From positions 1 through 44,611 of the forward strand of contig JAGAQV010000004.1 in NCBI GenBank assembly GCA_017622555.1: a DNA stretch of 44,611 bases, given 5' to 3'. Position numbers and translations under genes: made by a program. Shown in pieces: positions 1 to 7,368 of this stretch (its first letter is position 1; every line of letters begins with the position of its first letter). This stretch comes from Clostridia bacterium (lineage in GTDB: Bacteria > Bacillota > Clostridia > Oscillospirales > Acutalibacteraceae). The notes beneath the pieces were generated by a model. It saw nothing but the letters and a program-made list of their open reading frames with translations, ran no database searches and was not told the DNA's origin.

Positions 1-139
1 ACGAATTAAAGAAATATATTCATTACTACAACAACGAAAGAATTTCCTTAAAACTAAAAGGAATGAGTCCAGTACAATACCGAACTCATTCACTAACATT
101 TTAATATTTAATTTTGTCTAAACTTTGGGGTTCACTTCA
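1..139 (+). mobile_element. Right end of an IS3-family insertion sequence (partial)
   Basis: The window opens inside an insertion sequence. The last 33 codons of a transposase are readable (see the CDS at 3-104), followed by an end sequence at about 115-139 that reads TGTCTAAACTTTGGGG and finishes in TTCACTTCA. Read outward-in this is TGAAGTGAACCCCAAAG..TTAGACA, the classic form of an IS3/IS150-group terminal inverted repeat beginning with TG. The left end and any target duplication lie outside the window. The element ends about 33 bp from the rplL stop codon, so it sits in the rplL-rpoB intergenic position or at a rearrangement point. Confidence 0.8.
3..104 (+). CDS. IS3-family transposase (OrfB-type), C-terminal fragment
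   Basis: An open frame runs in from the left edge and ends at a TAA at 102-104. It contains the strings YIHYYNNERI and KGMSPVQYR, which are hallmarks of the C-terminal end of the DDE integrase domain of IS3-family (IS150 group) transposases. Only 33 residues are inside the window, so the DDE residues cannot be checked and it is unknown whether the gene is intact upstream. Its orientation is opposite to that of rplL, so the two converge. Confidence 0.85.
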   Translation, partial: ELKKYIHYYNNERISLKLKGMSPVQYRTHSLTF

Positions 140-172
140 TTGTGGAGTTCTTTTTAAAAAACCAATCTAAAA

Positions 173-550
173 TTAAGCGAGTTCAACAACAGCGTTAACT
201 TCAGTAAGCTTAGCCTTAATTTCTTCGGCTTCTTCCTTAGAAACAGCTTCCTTAAGGGTCTTAGGAGCACCATCAACGATAGCCTTAGCTTCAGCAAGAC
301 CAAGACCGGTGATTTCACGAACAACCTTGATAACCTTAATCTTTTCGGGGCCAGCTTCCTTGAGTACAACGTTGAATTCGGTCTTTTCTTCAGCTGCTGC
401 TGCGCCGCCTGCTGCGGGAGCTGCTACTGCTACAGCTGCTGCTGCAGATACGCCAAATTCTTCTTCTACTGCCTTTACAAGTTCAGAAAGTTCTAATACG
501 GTAAGAGTTTTTAACTCTTCAATCATAGCTGTAATTTTTTCAGATGCCAT
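173..550 (-). CDS. rplL: 50S ribosomal protein L7/L12
   Basis: 125-residue ribosomal stalk protein that forms the flexible L10-(L7/L12) multimer recruiting and activating translational GTPases. The N-terminal dimerisation part (about 1-30), an Ala/Gly/Pro-rich hinge (about 33-53) and the C-terminal factor-binding domain with [15 protein letters not shown] are all present, at the usual family length. The chosen ATG at 550 has GGAGG just upstream; an in-frame ATG at 565 overlaps that ribosome site and is rejected. It is the second gene of the rplJ-rplL operon. No obvious terminator follows the stop; instead the end of an IS3 element lies 34 bp further on. Confidence 0.97.
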   Translation of the reverse strand: MASEKITAMIEELKTLTVLELSELVKAVEEEFGVSAAAAVAVAAPAAGGAAAAEEKTEFNVVLKEAGPEKIKVIKVVREITGLGLAEAKAIVDGAPKTLKEAVSKEEAEEIKAKLTEVNAVVELA

Positions 551-590
551 TTTATTTTCCTCCAATAAATGTTTTTGTTTTTAAATTTGA

Positions 591-1094
591 TTAAGCTTCG
601 CCGTTTTCTTTATCAACGATAGCCTGTACTGCACGTGCGAATGCAGCGATAGGTGCCTGGAAGGCATTGCAAACTGTTGCAAGAAGTACTTCCTTGGTAG
701 GAAGCTTAGCAAGAGCGTCAATAGTAGCTAAGTCAACAACCTTGTCATCAAGGAAACCAGTTTTAATCTTGAAGTTGGGGTTGGATTCAGCAAACTTTGA
801 AAGAATTCTTGCAGCTGCGGTGTAGTCTTCATTAGCGAGAGCAATAGCTGTTGTGCCTTCAAGAGCAGAGCTCATATCTGCATAACAGGTGTCAGCAATA
901 GCACGACCGAGAAGGGTGTTCTTAACAACGAAGTAATCAACACCGTTTTCACGAAGTTCCTTACGAAGCTTTGTGTCGTCAGCAACTGTGATGCCCTTGT
1001 AATCAACTACAACACCAACAATAGCTTTTTCTAACTTTTCAGAAAGTTCGGCTACCTGCTTTTGTTTTTGTTCTAATACTGCTGCGTTTGGCAA
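591..1094 (-). CDS. rplJ: 50S ribosomal protein L10
   Basis: 167-residue L10, the base of the ribosomal stalk that binds 23S rRNA and carries L7/L12 dimers on its C-terminal helix. The sequence begins PNAAVLEQKQKQVAEL and includes VVDYKGITVADDTKLRKELRENG, typical of the family. I choose the TTG at 1094 as start because GAGGTGA lies 4 bases upstream and homologues begin MPNA/MPSA; longer in-frame readings run into the leader RNA. The gene is preceded by a clear L10-leader attenuator and its own promoter, and rplL follows after 40 bp. The rplK-rplA pair often found upstream is absent; a glycosyltransferase gene takes that place. Confidence 0.96.
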   Translation of the reverse strand: MPNAAVLEQKQKQVAELSEKLEKAIVGVVVDYKGITVADDTKLRKELRENGVDYFVVKNTLLGRAIADTCYADMSSALEGTTAIALANEDYTAAARILSKFAESNPNFKIKTGFLDDKVVDLATIDALAKLPTKEVLLATVCNAFQAPIAAFARAVQAIVDKENGEA

Positions 1095-1129
1095 TTTTGT
1101 CACCTCACAAAATTTTAGATTATGCAATC

Positions 1130-1258
1130 TAAAAAAAGAAGTCCGTCATTGCATAAAACAAGACGGACAAAAATAAGCATAAATATAACATTTAAGCGCT
1201 TACCTCGGTAGGCGATAAAACTTACGGCTTAAAGCCACCTACTGTCTTTGGATTGCAA
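1130..1258 (-). promoter_or_regulatory. L10 leader (ribosomal-protein autoregulatory RNA) with attenuator hairpin
   Basis: Read leftward, this leader contains GTAGGTGGCTTTAAGCCG and ATCGCCTACCGAGGTAAGCG, the paired core of the Firmicute L10 leader (Rfam L10_leader family), which binds the L10(L12) complex. It is followed by GTCCGTC..GACGGAC (1141-1168) and a run of T, an intrinsic terminator. Free L10-L12 is expected to favour the terminator and shut down rplJ-rplL. The identification rests on recognised sequence and on pairing that I could follow by eye. Confidence 0.88.
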
Positions 1259-1265
1259 CAAAGGG

Positions 1266-1294
1266 ATTATACAACAAAAAACACTGTTTGTCAA
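1266..1294 (-). promoter_or_regulatory. Promoter of rplJ-rplL
   Basis: On the minus strand TTGACA (1289-1294) and TATAAT (1266-1271) are separated by exactly 17 bases, a full-consensus sigma-A promoter. The expected start near 1259 coincides with the beginning of the L10 leader. The -35 box overlaps the stop codon of the upstream glycosyltransferase gene. Confidence 0.9.
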
Positions 1295-2670
1295 GATATT
1301 TTTTGTTTTTCTTTTTTGTTTTCAGCCTTTTCGGTTAAATCGGTAATTTTTATATCAGAATCGTGTGGAATAGGTTTCCATTCAACCTTCATAAACATTG
1401 CAATTATAAGCGATAGCTTGCCTATAAGGTCGAAAATGGGGAAGGTTACAGCAAACCAAATGGTTTTGAAAAAGCCAAGCTTTTGTATTCGCCTGTGTTC
1501 AATAACGTAAACGTAAAGCGCAACAAGTATGGTTTTTAAATAGGTTTCGGCAGTCCACCAAAGCACAGTAATAACAGTCACGCCAATTTTGCTTGCACCC
1601 TCGGCTAAAATGCAAATGGTTGTAATTCGTACCATTAAATAAATTAGTCGTTTAAAGGATGTGAAAAGCGCACGGGGGTAGACATTTGATAAAATGTCAA
1701 GACTCATAAAACGAAGGCGCAAATTATTGAATAAGCGCTTCCAGAATGACGTTTTGCCATTTTCGTGAACGTTTGCCACACCGTTCGTTACGAAAATATG
1801 CCCAAAAAGCTTGGGGCCAATTTCAAAAAAGGCTTGCAGGTGGCCCTTTGCCCAACGAATACGCTGACGCATGGCAATTCTAATGCTGGTGGGCTGTTCG
1901 TCATAGAAAATTGCATCGTGGTTGTAGGAAATTTTATAGCCCTTTGCAACGGCATCGGCACAGAAGGCACGGTCCTCTGTTAAGGAAACCCAGTTCCAAC
2001 CGCCCTTTATAAGCTCGTGGGCAAATAAAAAGCCTGTCCCCTGAATGCGTGTTGCCAAATGGAAAAGGGAACGAGGGCGGTGCTCGTTACGAACGGTTCT
2101 AAGCCAATGCACACCGTAAGAAGCAGCTATCCAGTTATCACCAAAGTTTTTGGTGTTGCGGTAAGAGGTTATAATTTTTTCGCCTGCATCAAAGGCGTTG
2201 TTCATTTGCTGTAAATAATCGGGCGCTAAAAGGTTGTCGGCATCGAAAAGAATATACCCTTCATAAGCGTCAATACCATAGTCACGGCGAATACATTCCA
2301 CCAAATACTGTAAAGCATAGCCTTTGGTGCGGTGCTCGTTATCAAAGCGTTCATAACAAATTGCGCCCATTTTCCGTGCAATATCAGCAGTATCGTCCGT
2401 GCAGTTATCGGCCACAACAAAAATATCAAGCATATCCTCAGGGTAGTTTTGGCGCTTGATGCTGTCAATTAAATTTCCGATAACGGTTCGCTCATTACGG
2501 GCCGCAACAATAATTGCATATTTATGGTACTGCTTTGCGGGTTTAAACTTTCGTGTGGCAACAACGCCAACACATTTATAAATATTTTTATACCAAAGTG
2601 TTTTGGATATTATTTTTGAAATGGTACGTATTACAGTCCATATTGCATTTAGTACAGCAACAATTTCCAT
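1291..2670 (-). CDS. Membrane-associated family 2 glycosyltransferase
   Basis: 459-residue processive-type GT2 enzyme. The GT-A fold starts near residue 50 (YAIIVAARNE), with DNCTDD at about 88-93, the metal/nucleotide-sugar DxD as FDADN (D143, D145), the acceptor-base region LTEDRAF near 230 and a QRIRW motif near 269, as in BcsA/NdvB/IcaA-like synthases. Hydrophobic stretches at the N terminus and at about 330-420 look like membrane segments. The product polymer or lipid-linked sugar cannot be read from sequence. It is transcribed alone from the promoter at 2719-2747, and its stop overlaps the rplJ promoter. A weak inverted repeat (AAGCCTTGT / ACAAGGCGGCTT) sits in its short leader. Confidence 0.85.
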   Translation of the reverse strand: MEIVAVLNAIWTVIRTISKIISKTLWYKNIYKCVGVVATRKFKPAKQYHKYAIIVAARNERTVIGNLIDSIKRQNYPEDMLDIFVVADNCTDDTADIARKMGAICYERFDNEHRTKGYALQYLVECIRRDYGIDAYEGYILFDADNLLAPDYLQQMNNAFDAGEKIITSYRNTKNFGDNWIAASYGVHWLRTVRNEHRPRSLFHLATRIQGTGFLFAHELIKGGWNWVSLTEDRAFCADAVAKGYKISYNHDAIFYDEQPTSIRIAMRQRIRWAKGHLQAFFEIGPKLFGHIFVTNGVANVHENGKTSFWKRLFNNLRLRFMSLDILSNVYPRALFTSFKRLIYLMVRITTICILAEGASKIGVTVITVLWWTAETYLKTILVALYVYVIEHRRIQKLGFFKTIWFAVTFPIFDLIGKLSLIIAMFMKVEWKPIPHDSDIKITDLTEKAENKKEKQKIS

Positions 2671-2718
2671 TTATAAAAGCCGCCTTGTAAAATTTTTTAT
2701 AAAAAATCATCCTTTTGA

Positions 2719-2747
2719 ATGATAACATAACACAAGGCTTTTTTCAA
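2719..2747 (-). promoter_or_regulatory. Probable promoter of the GT2 gene
   Basis: On the minus strand TTGAAA (2742-2747) and TATCAT (2719-2724) are separated by 17 bases, upstream of the GT2 start at 2670. Confidence 0.6.
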
Positions 2748-2786
2748 TAGGTTGATTCTGCATAATAAATATAATGGGGAATGTTG

Positions 2787-2815
2787 TTGACAAAAACTAA
2801 AATACGATATAAAAT
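2787..2815 (+). promoter_or_regulatory. Promoter of rpe
   Basis: TTGACA (2787-2792), 17-base spacer, TAAAAT (2810-2815). The expected start near 2822 leaves a leader of about 22 bases that contains the AGGTGATG ribosome site of rpe. Confidence 0.8.
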
Positions 2816-2843
2816 TACTATATAATGTTTTATAGGTGATGTT

Positions 2844-3488
2844 ATGTCAGTTAAAATTTCTCCATCGGTACTAACGGCTGATTTTTTGACCCTCGCGGAT
2901 GATATTAAAAGGCTTGAGGCGGCAGGGTGCGATATGCTGCATTTAGACGTTATGGACGGTGCTTTTGTGCCTAATATTTCATTTGGTGTGCCTGTTATAA
3001 AATCAATTAAAGCACATTCAACCATACCGCTTGACGTGCATTTAATGATTGATAAGCCTCATCGATATATTAAGGAATTTGCTGCCGTTTCGGACTGGCT
3101 CGGTTTTCATTTTGAAGCCGGAAGCAATAATGCCGAGCTTTTGCAGGAAATAAGAAATTTGGGCTGTAAGTCCTGCCTTACCATAAAGCCTTGCACCGCT
3201 CCACAGGAAATTTTTTCACTTTTACCACTTTGTGATATGGTGCTTGTAATGTCGGTTGAGCCGGGCTTTGGCGGTCAAAAGTTTATGCCAAGTGCTTTAG
3301 AAAAACTGTCTGCCCTAAGGGGCGAAATTGAGCGTCAGGGTCTTAAGGTTGAACTTGAAATTGATGGTGGAATTAACGGTGAAACGGCACCCTTGGCAGT
3401 AAAGTCTGGGGCTACGGTTTTGGTTGCTGGAAGTTATATTTTTAGCGACGAAATGACTGACAGGGTTAAATATCTTAAATCCCTTTAA
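2844..3488 (+). CDS. rpe: Ribulose-phosphate 3-epimerase
   Basis: 214-residue TIM-barrel enzyme interconverting ribulose 5-phosphate and xylulose 5-phosphate in the pentose phosphate pathway. It begins KISPSVLTADF and has the metal-ligand signatures HLDVMDGAFVPN and DVHLMI, the glycine-rich VEPGFGGQKF and the C-terminal EIDGGIN (catalytic Asp) followed by GATVLVAGSYIF. The length is normal. The start is supported by AGGTGATG and a consensus promoter. Its 3' end overlaps the last 14 bases of the convergent small gene at 3475-3798. Confidence 0.96.
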   Translation: MSVKISPSVLTADFLTLADDIKRLEAAGCDMLHLDVMDGAFVPNISFGVPVIKSIKAHSTIPLDVHLMIDKPHRYIKEFAAVSDWLGFHFEAGSNNAELLQEIRNLGCKSCLTIKPCTAPQEIFSLLPLCDMVLVMSVEPGFGGQKFMPSALEKLSALRGEIERQGLKVELEIDGGINGETAPLAVKSGATVLVAGSYIFSDEMTDRVKYLKSL

Positions 3489-3798
3489 AAAATGCCTTGC
3501 CATATATTTTAACGGCATTGCCCAAGGCCAAGGGCTTACTGTGTTCACGGGTCAGGGCAATTTGTATGTAATTTTTAGTTTTAAATTTAGCAAATTCGGA
3601 AAGCTGCCTTAACGTCGGCCAACGGTAATCGGCGGTCAAAATTAAGCGGTAATCCGTAGTTGTTTTATAAAGCGAGCTTTTAATCAGTGGTTTTTTGTTG
3701 TAAAGAAATAAAATACCGTCGGTCAAAGCCTCACTGTTGTCGAAAACAAAAAGGACTTCTCCCTTTTCGGCTTTTCGTGTAAGTGTGGGCATGGTCAT
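3475..3798 (-). CDS. Small protein resembling the MecA C-terminal domain
   Basis: 107-residue protein, not firmly recognised. The pattern FVFDNSEALTDGILFLYN, then SSLYKTTTDYRLILT, then LRQLSEFAKF resembles the C-terminal ClpC-binding domain of the MecA adaptor family (FxFxDFEDVI..SSLYKY..YYLIL..LSEFA). The acidic substrate-binding N-terminal half of MecA is missing. If real, it could be a ClpC adaptor fragment or a diverged family member; this is inference from pattern only. GGAGG lies about 12 bases before the ATG at 3798. It is divergent from the phosphohexomutase gene, with the two ribosome sites on opposite strands only a few bases apart, and convergent with rpe. Confidence 0.55.
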   Translation of the reverse strand: MTMPTLTRKAEKGEVLFVFDNSEALTDGILFLYNKKPLIKSSLYKTTTDYRLILTADYRWPTLRQLSEFAKFKTKNYIQIALTREHSKPLALGNAVKIYGKAFFKGI

Positions 3799-3832
3799 TT
3801 TGGATTAAAGCCTCCAAGAAGGAGTTTTATTT

Positions 3833-5302
3833 ATGGATTATTCTGCTTTGAAAAGTGGCACCGATATTCGCGGTGTTGCAAGTGATAAGGGCGGTAAAGC
3901 GGTAAGCCTTACTGATAGTGCGGTTTACGATATAACCGCCGCCTTTGCCCTATGGCTTAAAGAAAAAATTTTAAAGGATAATATTACCGTATCCATCGGG
4001 CGCGATTCTCGAATTACGGGCCCTGCAATTATGGAAAGGGCACAGGCCGCACTTGTGGATTCTGGATTTACCGTTAAAAACTGTGGTCTTTCGTCAACCC
4101 CTGCAATGTTTATGACAACCCTTGATGGCGGTTGTGATGCAGCCGTGCAAATTACCGCTTCACATCATCCGTTTGACCGCAACGGTCTTAAGTTTTTCAC
4201 TAAAGACGGTGGGCTTAATTCAAGCGATATTTTGGAAATTATTGACCTTGCGAATAACGAAAAACGCTTGCATAGTGACAAAAAAGGTACGGTAATTAAA
4301 GTTGATTTTATGAAAAGCTATGCCGCACATTTGCGCAAGGTGATTTGTGACGGGGTTGGCAAAACCGAAGCTGATATGCCACTTAAAAACTATAAAATTG
4401 TTGTAGATGCGGGCAATGGTGCGGGTGGTTTTTATGCTTATGACGTGCTTGAAAAATTGGGTGCCGATATTATGGGCAGTCAGTTTTTAGAGCCTGACGG
4501 AATGTTTCCAAACCACATTCCAAACCCTGAAAATGCCGTTGCAATGCAAAGTATAACTGATGCAGTTTTAAAAAATAATGCTGATTTGGGACTTATTTTT
4601 GACACTGATGTTGACAGGGCGGGCTGTGTTGATGAAAAAGGCGAAAAAATTAACCGTAACCGCTTAATTGCCTTGGCGGCTTATATTGCTGTTAACGGTC
4701 AAAAAGGAAAAACCATTGTTACCGATTCAGTCACAAGTGACGGGCTTCACGATTATATAGAGGATACTCTTGACTGTAGCCACTACCGCTTTAAGCGTGG
4801 TTATAAAAACGTTATAAATAAGGCACAGGAGCTTTGTTCAAAGGGCATTGATACCCCTTTGGCTATTGAAACCTCAGGACACGCCGCATTTAAAGAAAAT
4901 TATTTTTTGGATGACGGCGCTTACCTTGTTACAAAAATTGTAATTGAAATGGCAAAGGGCAAGAAAATTAAAGATGTTTTGTCTTCTCTTAAAATGCCTG
5001 CTGAGGAAAGGGAAGTGCGCTTTGATATTTTGTGTGATGATTTTAAAACTTACGGGGAAGAAATCATAAAAAAGCTTGAAGCCTTTGTAAATGAAAATGC
5101 AGAGTATAATCTAGCTGATGATAACCGTGAGGGACTTCGTGTTATAACTAAAAATGGTTGGTTTTTATTGCGCTTAAGTGTTCACGACCCTGTGGCTGTT
5201 ATGAACTTTGAAAGTTGTGCTTTAGGTGGAATTGCTGATGATATTAAAAAAATCCGCCCCTTTTTAGCACAGTTTGAAAAACTGGATATTTCAACCCTTT
5301 AA
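3833..5302 (+). CDS. Alpha-D-phosphohexomutase (phosphomannomutase/phosphoglucomutase type)
   Basis: 489-residue four-domain phosphohexomutase that moves phosphate between C6 and C1 of a hexose through an active-site phosphoserine. ISIGRDSRITG-like text near residue 55, the phosphoserine loop TASHHP (S110), the metal loop DTDVDR (D257, D259, D261), and ETSGHAAFKENYFLDDGA for sugar binding are in the usual order. The usual final phosphate-binding RPSGTEP motif is not seen; the C terminus reads LRLSVHDPVAVMNFES instead, a known variation in some phosphomannomutase-like proteins. This makes the exact sugar uncertain (Man, Glc or GlcN). AAGGAG precedes the ATG. A strong bidirectional terminator follows. 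Confidence 0.85.
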   Translation: MDYSALKSGTDIRGVASDKGGKAVSLTDSAVYDITAAFALWLKEKILKDNITVSIGRDSRITGPAIMERAQAALVDSGFTVKNCGLSSTPAMFMTTLDGGCDAAVQITASHHPFDRNGLKFFTKDGGLNSSDILEIIDLANNEKRLHSDKKGTVIKVDFMKSYAAHLRKVICDGVGKTEADMPLKNYKIVVDAGNGAGGFYAYDVLEKLGADIMGSQFLEPDGMFPNHIPNPENAVAMQSITDAVLKNNADLGLIFDTDVDRAGCVDEKGEKINRNRLIALAAYIAVNGQKGKTIVTDSVTSDGLHDYIEDTLDCSHYRFKRGYKNVINKAQELCSKGIDTPLAIETSGHAAFKENYFLDDGAYLVTKIVIEMAKGKKIKDVLSSLKMPAEEREVRFDILCDDFKTYGEEIIKKLEAFVNENAEYNLADDNREGLRVITKNGWFLLRLSVHDPVAVMNFESCALGGIADDIKKIRPFLAQFEKLDISTL

Positions 5303-5305
5303 TTT

Positions 5306-5346
5306 AAAGGAGAGTCGAAATTTTTAAAATTTTGACTCTCCTTTTT
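5306..5346. terminator. Bidirectional intrinsic terminator
   Basis: AAAGGAGAGTC (5306-5316) pairs with GACTCTCC TTT (5334-5344) and is followed by T on the plus strand; the complementary strand also ends in T. It lies between the convergent phosphohexomutase and Cys-rich protein genes. Confidence 0.85.
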
Positions 5347-5353
5347 AGTTATG

Positions 5354-6172
5354 TTAATCGTCGGTAAGGGCTGCACAGCCACAGTCTGACCCATTGTCAA
5401 CACTGTCTGGTCTGGGAGGGAAAAAGTCGTCAAGCGGGAACTGAATGCGGCTAAAGGTGTCGCAGGGCTCGGCGGTGGAATGGTCGCACGATTTTTGAGG
5501 AACGCAAAAGTCGTAAACGGGGATAAGCATTTGCACATTGCGAATAAGCTGTACCACTGTGAAAAGGCCTATGGTTGCATAAATGGTGGGTGTACCTCTT
5601 GGAATATCGGTTACAACATGGCCGCCAAGTGCTTCGCAAACACAGTCGGGTATGCAGCAGGATGCCTCATAGCAGTCACGTACGGTGCCAATTCTTGCCG
5701 AAAGGGGAACAGGGTCAACCGCACTTACAACGCATTTTGGTGTGTTACTGCCTGAGAATGTGTTTGTGTTGTGATTACGGCATTCTTCACCCACAACGTT
5801 TGAAAAGGTTTTAACCGAGCCACAGCTGCCGTATAAAATTACCTTTTTATTGAAGGTGGCAATACCGTTTATAACCTGTGGGCAGGCGCTGGGAGATGTG
5901 TAAAGGTCAAAGGATAAAAGGAAGAAGAATGTAAGGTCGCAGGAATAATAGCCCTTGTTGAAATTAACTGGCTCAACATCAATAAAGACGTTAAGCACCT
6001 CGGCACTGCGAAGCCGCACGCTTAAAGCATTGTTTATAAGGGTTTGGGTTTCGGGCAGGAAAAAACAGCGCAAATCCTCTAAACAGTCACGGTCGCAGCA
6101 GGAATCGTAAACTCGGCCTGCATCAATACAAACAGCATCGTTGCAGTTTTCGTGATTACTAAAATCTGCCAT
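5354..6172 (-). CDS. Cysteine-rich conserved clostridial protein of unknown function
   Basis: 272-residue protein with more than 20 cysteines. The N terminus (VCIDAGRVYDSCCDRDCLEDLRCFF) and the block EVLNVFIDVEPVNFNKGYYS..VILYGS are strings I associate with a protein conserved across Clostridia but without assigned function; that family memory is established only loosely. There is no signal peptide. One hydrophobic stretch (about 212-227) is present. The C terminus is acidic and Cys-rich. The Cys content and lack of secretion signal would fit a spore-coat or mother-cell protein, but this is inference. AGGAGG precedes the ATG. A possible sigma-K-like -10 (CATAATATA) lies about 55 bp upstream. 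Confidence 0.75.
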   Translation of the reverse strand: MADFSNHENCNDAVCIDAGRVYDSCCDRDCLEDLRCFFLPETQTLINNALSVRLRSAEVLNVFIDVEPVNFNKGYYSCDLTFFFLLSFDLYTSPSACPQVINGIATFNKKVILYGSCGSVKTFSNVVGEECRNHNTNTFSGSNTPKCVVSAVDPVPLSARIGTVRDCYEASCCIPDCVCEALGGHVVTDIPRGTPTIYATIGLFTVVQLIRNVQMLIPVYDFCVPQKSCDHSTAEPCDTFSRIQFPLDDFFPPRPDSVDNGSDCGCAALTDD

Positions 6173-6226
6173 ATAAAAACAGCCTCCTAAAAATTTTTAA
6201 GTCAGTTTTAAGGCTAACTTCACTAA

Positions 6227-6254
6227 TATATTATGTTTTGTCTTAAAATAGGTT
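6227..6254 (-). promoter_or_regulatory. Possible sigma-K-like promoter of the Cys-rich gene
   Basis: On the minus strand CATAATATA (6227-6235) fits the mother-cell -10 pattern CATANNNTA, with an AAC about 16 bases upstream (6252-6254) fitting the minimal AC -35. The motifs are short and A+T-rich, so chance is quite possible. No convincing sigma-A promoter was seen in the same stretch. Confidence 0.3.
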
Positions 6255-6272
6255 AAAAATATTTAATTACGG

Positions 6273-6301
6273 TTGACTTAAAGGGGCAAAAAATGTAAAA
6301 T
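6273..6301 (+). promoter_or_regulatory. Promoter of azlCD
   Basis: TTGACT (6273-6278), 17-base spacer, TAAAAT (6296-6301). The expected start near 6308 would give a leader of only about 11 bases before the TTG start codon of azlC. Confidence 0.7.
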
Positions 6302-6318
6302 AATGCAAGGTGATCATT

Positions 6319-7035
6319 TTGGATAATAAATTTTGGTACAAAAAGGGGCTGAAGGACGGCATACCCATAGCGCTTGGTTATTTTGCCGTTGCCTTCACAT
6401 TGGGTATAGCTGCTGAAAAGGCAGGGCTTACTGCATTTCAAACCTTTATCGCAACAGGCACAACCTTAGCATCAGCCGGTGGCTATGCGGGTATAAGCGT
6501 TATTGCAGCAGGCGGTACATATTTTGAAATGTTTTTAACCATGCTTATTGTTAATGCCCGTTATATTTTAATGTCCTGCTCACTAAGCCAAAAAATATCA
6601 CCTAAAACCTCAACACTTCACCGTATGGGCGTTGCCTTTGGTGTAACTGATGAAATTTTCGGTATCTCTTCGGCCGTTTCGGGTTATTTAAATCCATTCT
6701 ATAATTACGGCGCAATGACGGTGGCAATTCCCGGTTGGGCAAGCGGCGCTGCTTTGGGTGTTCTTGTGGGCAATATTTTGCCTGTAAGTGTTATGTCGGC
6801 ACTGTCGGTCGGCATTTTTGGTATGTTTTTGGCGATTATAGTTCCGCCCGCTAAGGAAAACAAGGTTATAATGGGCGGGGTAATTGCTTCCTTTGTGTTA
6901 AGCTTTTTGTTTAACAAATTGCCAATTATTGCAAATAATATATCAAGCGGTATGCAGGTTATAATTTTAACCGTGGTAATTGCCTTAGTACTTGCAATTC
7001 TTTTTCCTGTAAAGGAGGAAGAAAACGATGTATAA
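6319..7035 (+). CDS. azlC: AzlC-family branched-chain amino-acid exporter, large subunit
   Basis: 238-residue polytopic membrane protein of the AzlC/YgaZ family, which exports branched-chain amino acids or analogues together with the small AzlD/YgaH subunit. Family-typical text includes KDGIPIALGYFAVAFTLGI near the N terminus and ANARYILMS-like VNARYILMSCSLSQ. About six hydrophobic segments are visible. I choose the TTG at 6319 because AAGGTGAT is 4 bases upstream; the in-frame GTG at 6310 is part of that ribosome site. It overlaps azlD by 8 bp, indicating coupled translation. Confidence 0.88.
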   Translation: MDNKFWYKKGLKDGIPIALGYFAVAFTLGIAAEKAGLTAFQTFIATGTTLASAGGYAGISVIAAGGTYFEMFLTMLIVNARYILMSCSLSQKISPKTSTLHRMGVAFGVTDEIFGISSAVSGYLNPFYNYGAMTVAIPGWASGAALGVLVGNILPVSVMSALSVGIFGMFLAIIVPPAKENKVIMGGVIASFVLSFLFNKLPIIANNISSGMQVIILTVVIALVLAILFPVKEEENDV

Positions 7036-7339
7036 AGCCTATATTTATATAGCCATAATGGCACTTACAATTTTTTTAATTCGTGTTTTACCATTAACCC
7101 TAATACGAAAAAAAATCAAAAACAAAACCCTTCGGTCGTTTTTATTTTATGTACCCTATGTAACTCTTTCGGTTATGACCTTTCCCGCAATTATTTATGC
7201 AACAAATAATATTTGGTCGGGCGTTGCGGCGCTTGTGGCGGGTGTAATACTTGCTTATAAGGGTGTCAGCCTTTTGGGCGTTGCGGTATCCTCCTGTGCG
7301 GTGGTATTTGTAATTGAATTGATTATTAAATTGATGTGA
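7028..7339 (+). CDS. azlD: AzlD-family branched-chain amino-acid exporter, small subunit
   Basis: 103-residue, four-helix membrane protein matching AzlD/YgaH in size and in the early motif ALTIFLIRVLPLTL. AAAGGAGGAAG precedes the ATG, and the gene overlaps azlC by 8 bp, so the two subunits are expected to be made together. No classical terminator follows; the 141-bp dispersed repeat begins about 30 bp downstream and its hairpins may serve that purpose. Confidence 0.87.
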   Translation: MYKAYIYIAIMALTIFLIRVLPLTLIRKKIKNKTLRSFLFYVPYVTLSVMTFPAIIYATNNIWSGVAALVAGVILAYKGVSLLGVAVSSCAVVFVIELIIKLM

Positions 7340-7368
7340 AAATTGGGGTTTAGCGCTGAGGCGATTAA

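Noticed and set aside
309-584. Alanine/threonine-rich frame antisense to rplL
   Set aside because: It mirrors the Ala-rich hinge of L7/L12 on the other strand; no ribosome site or family likeness.
1765-2468. Frames on both strands inside the glycosyltransferase gene
   Set aside because: They are shadows of the GT2 reading frame without start signals or recognisable protein features.
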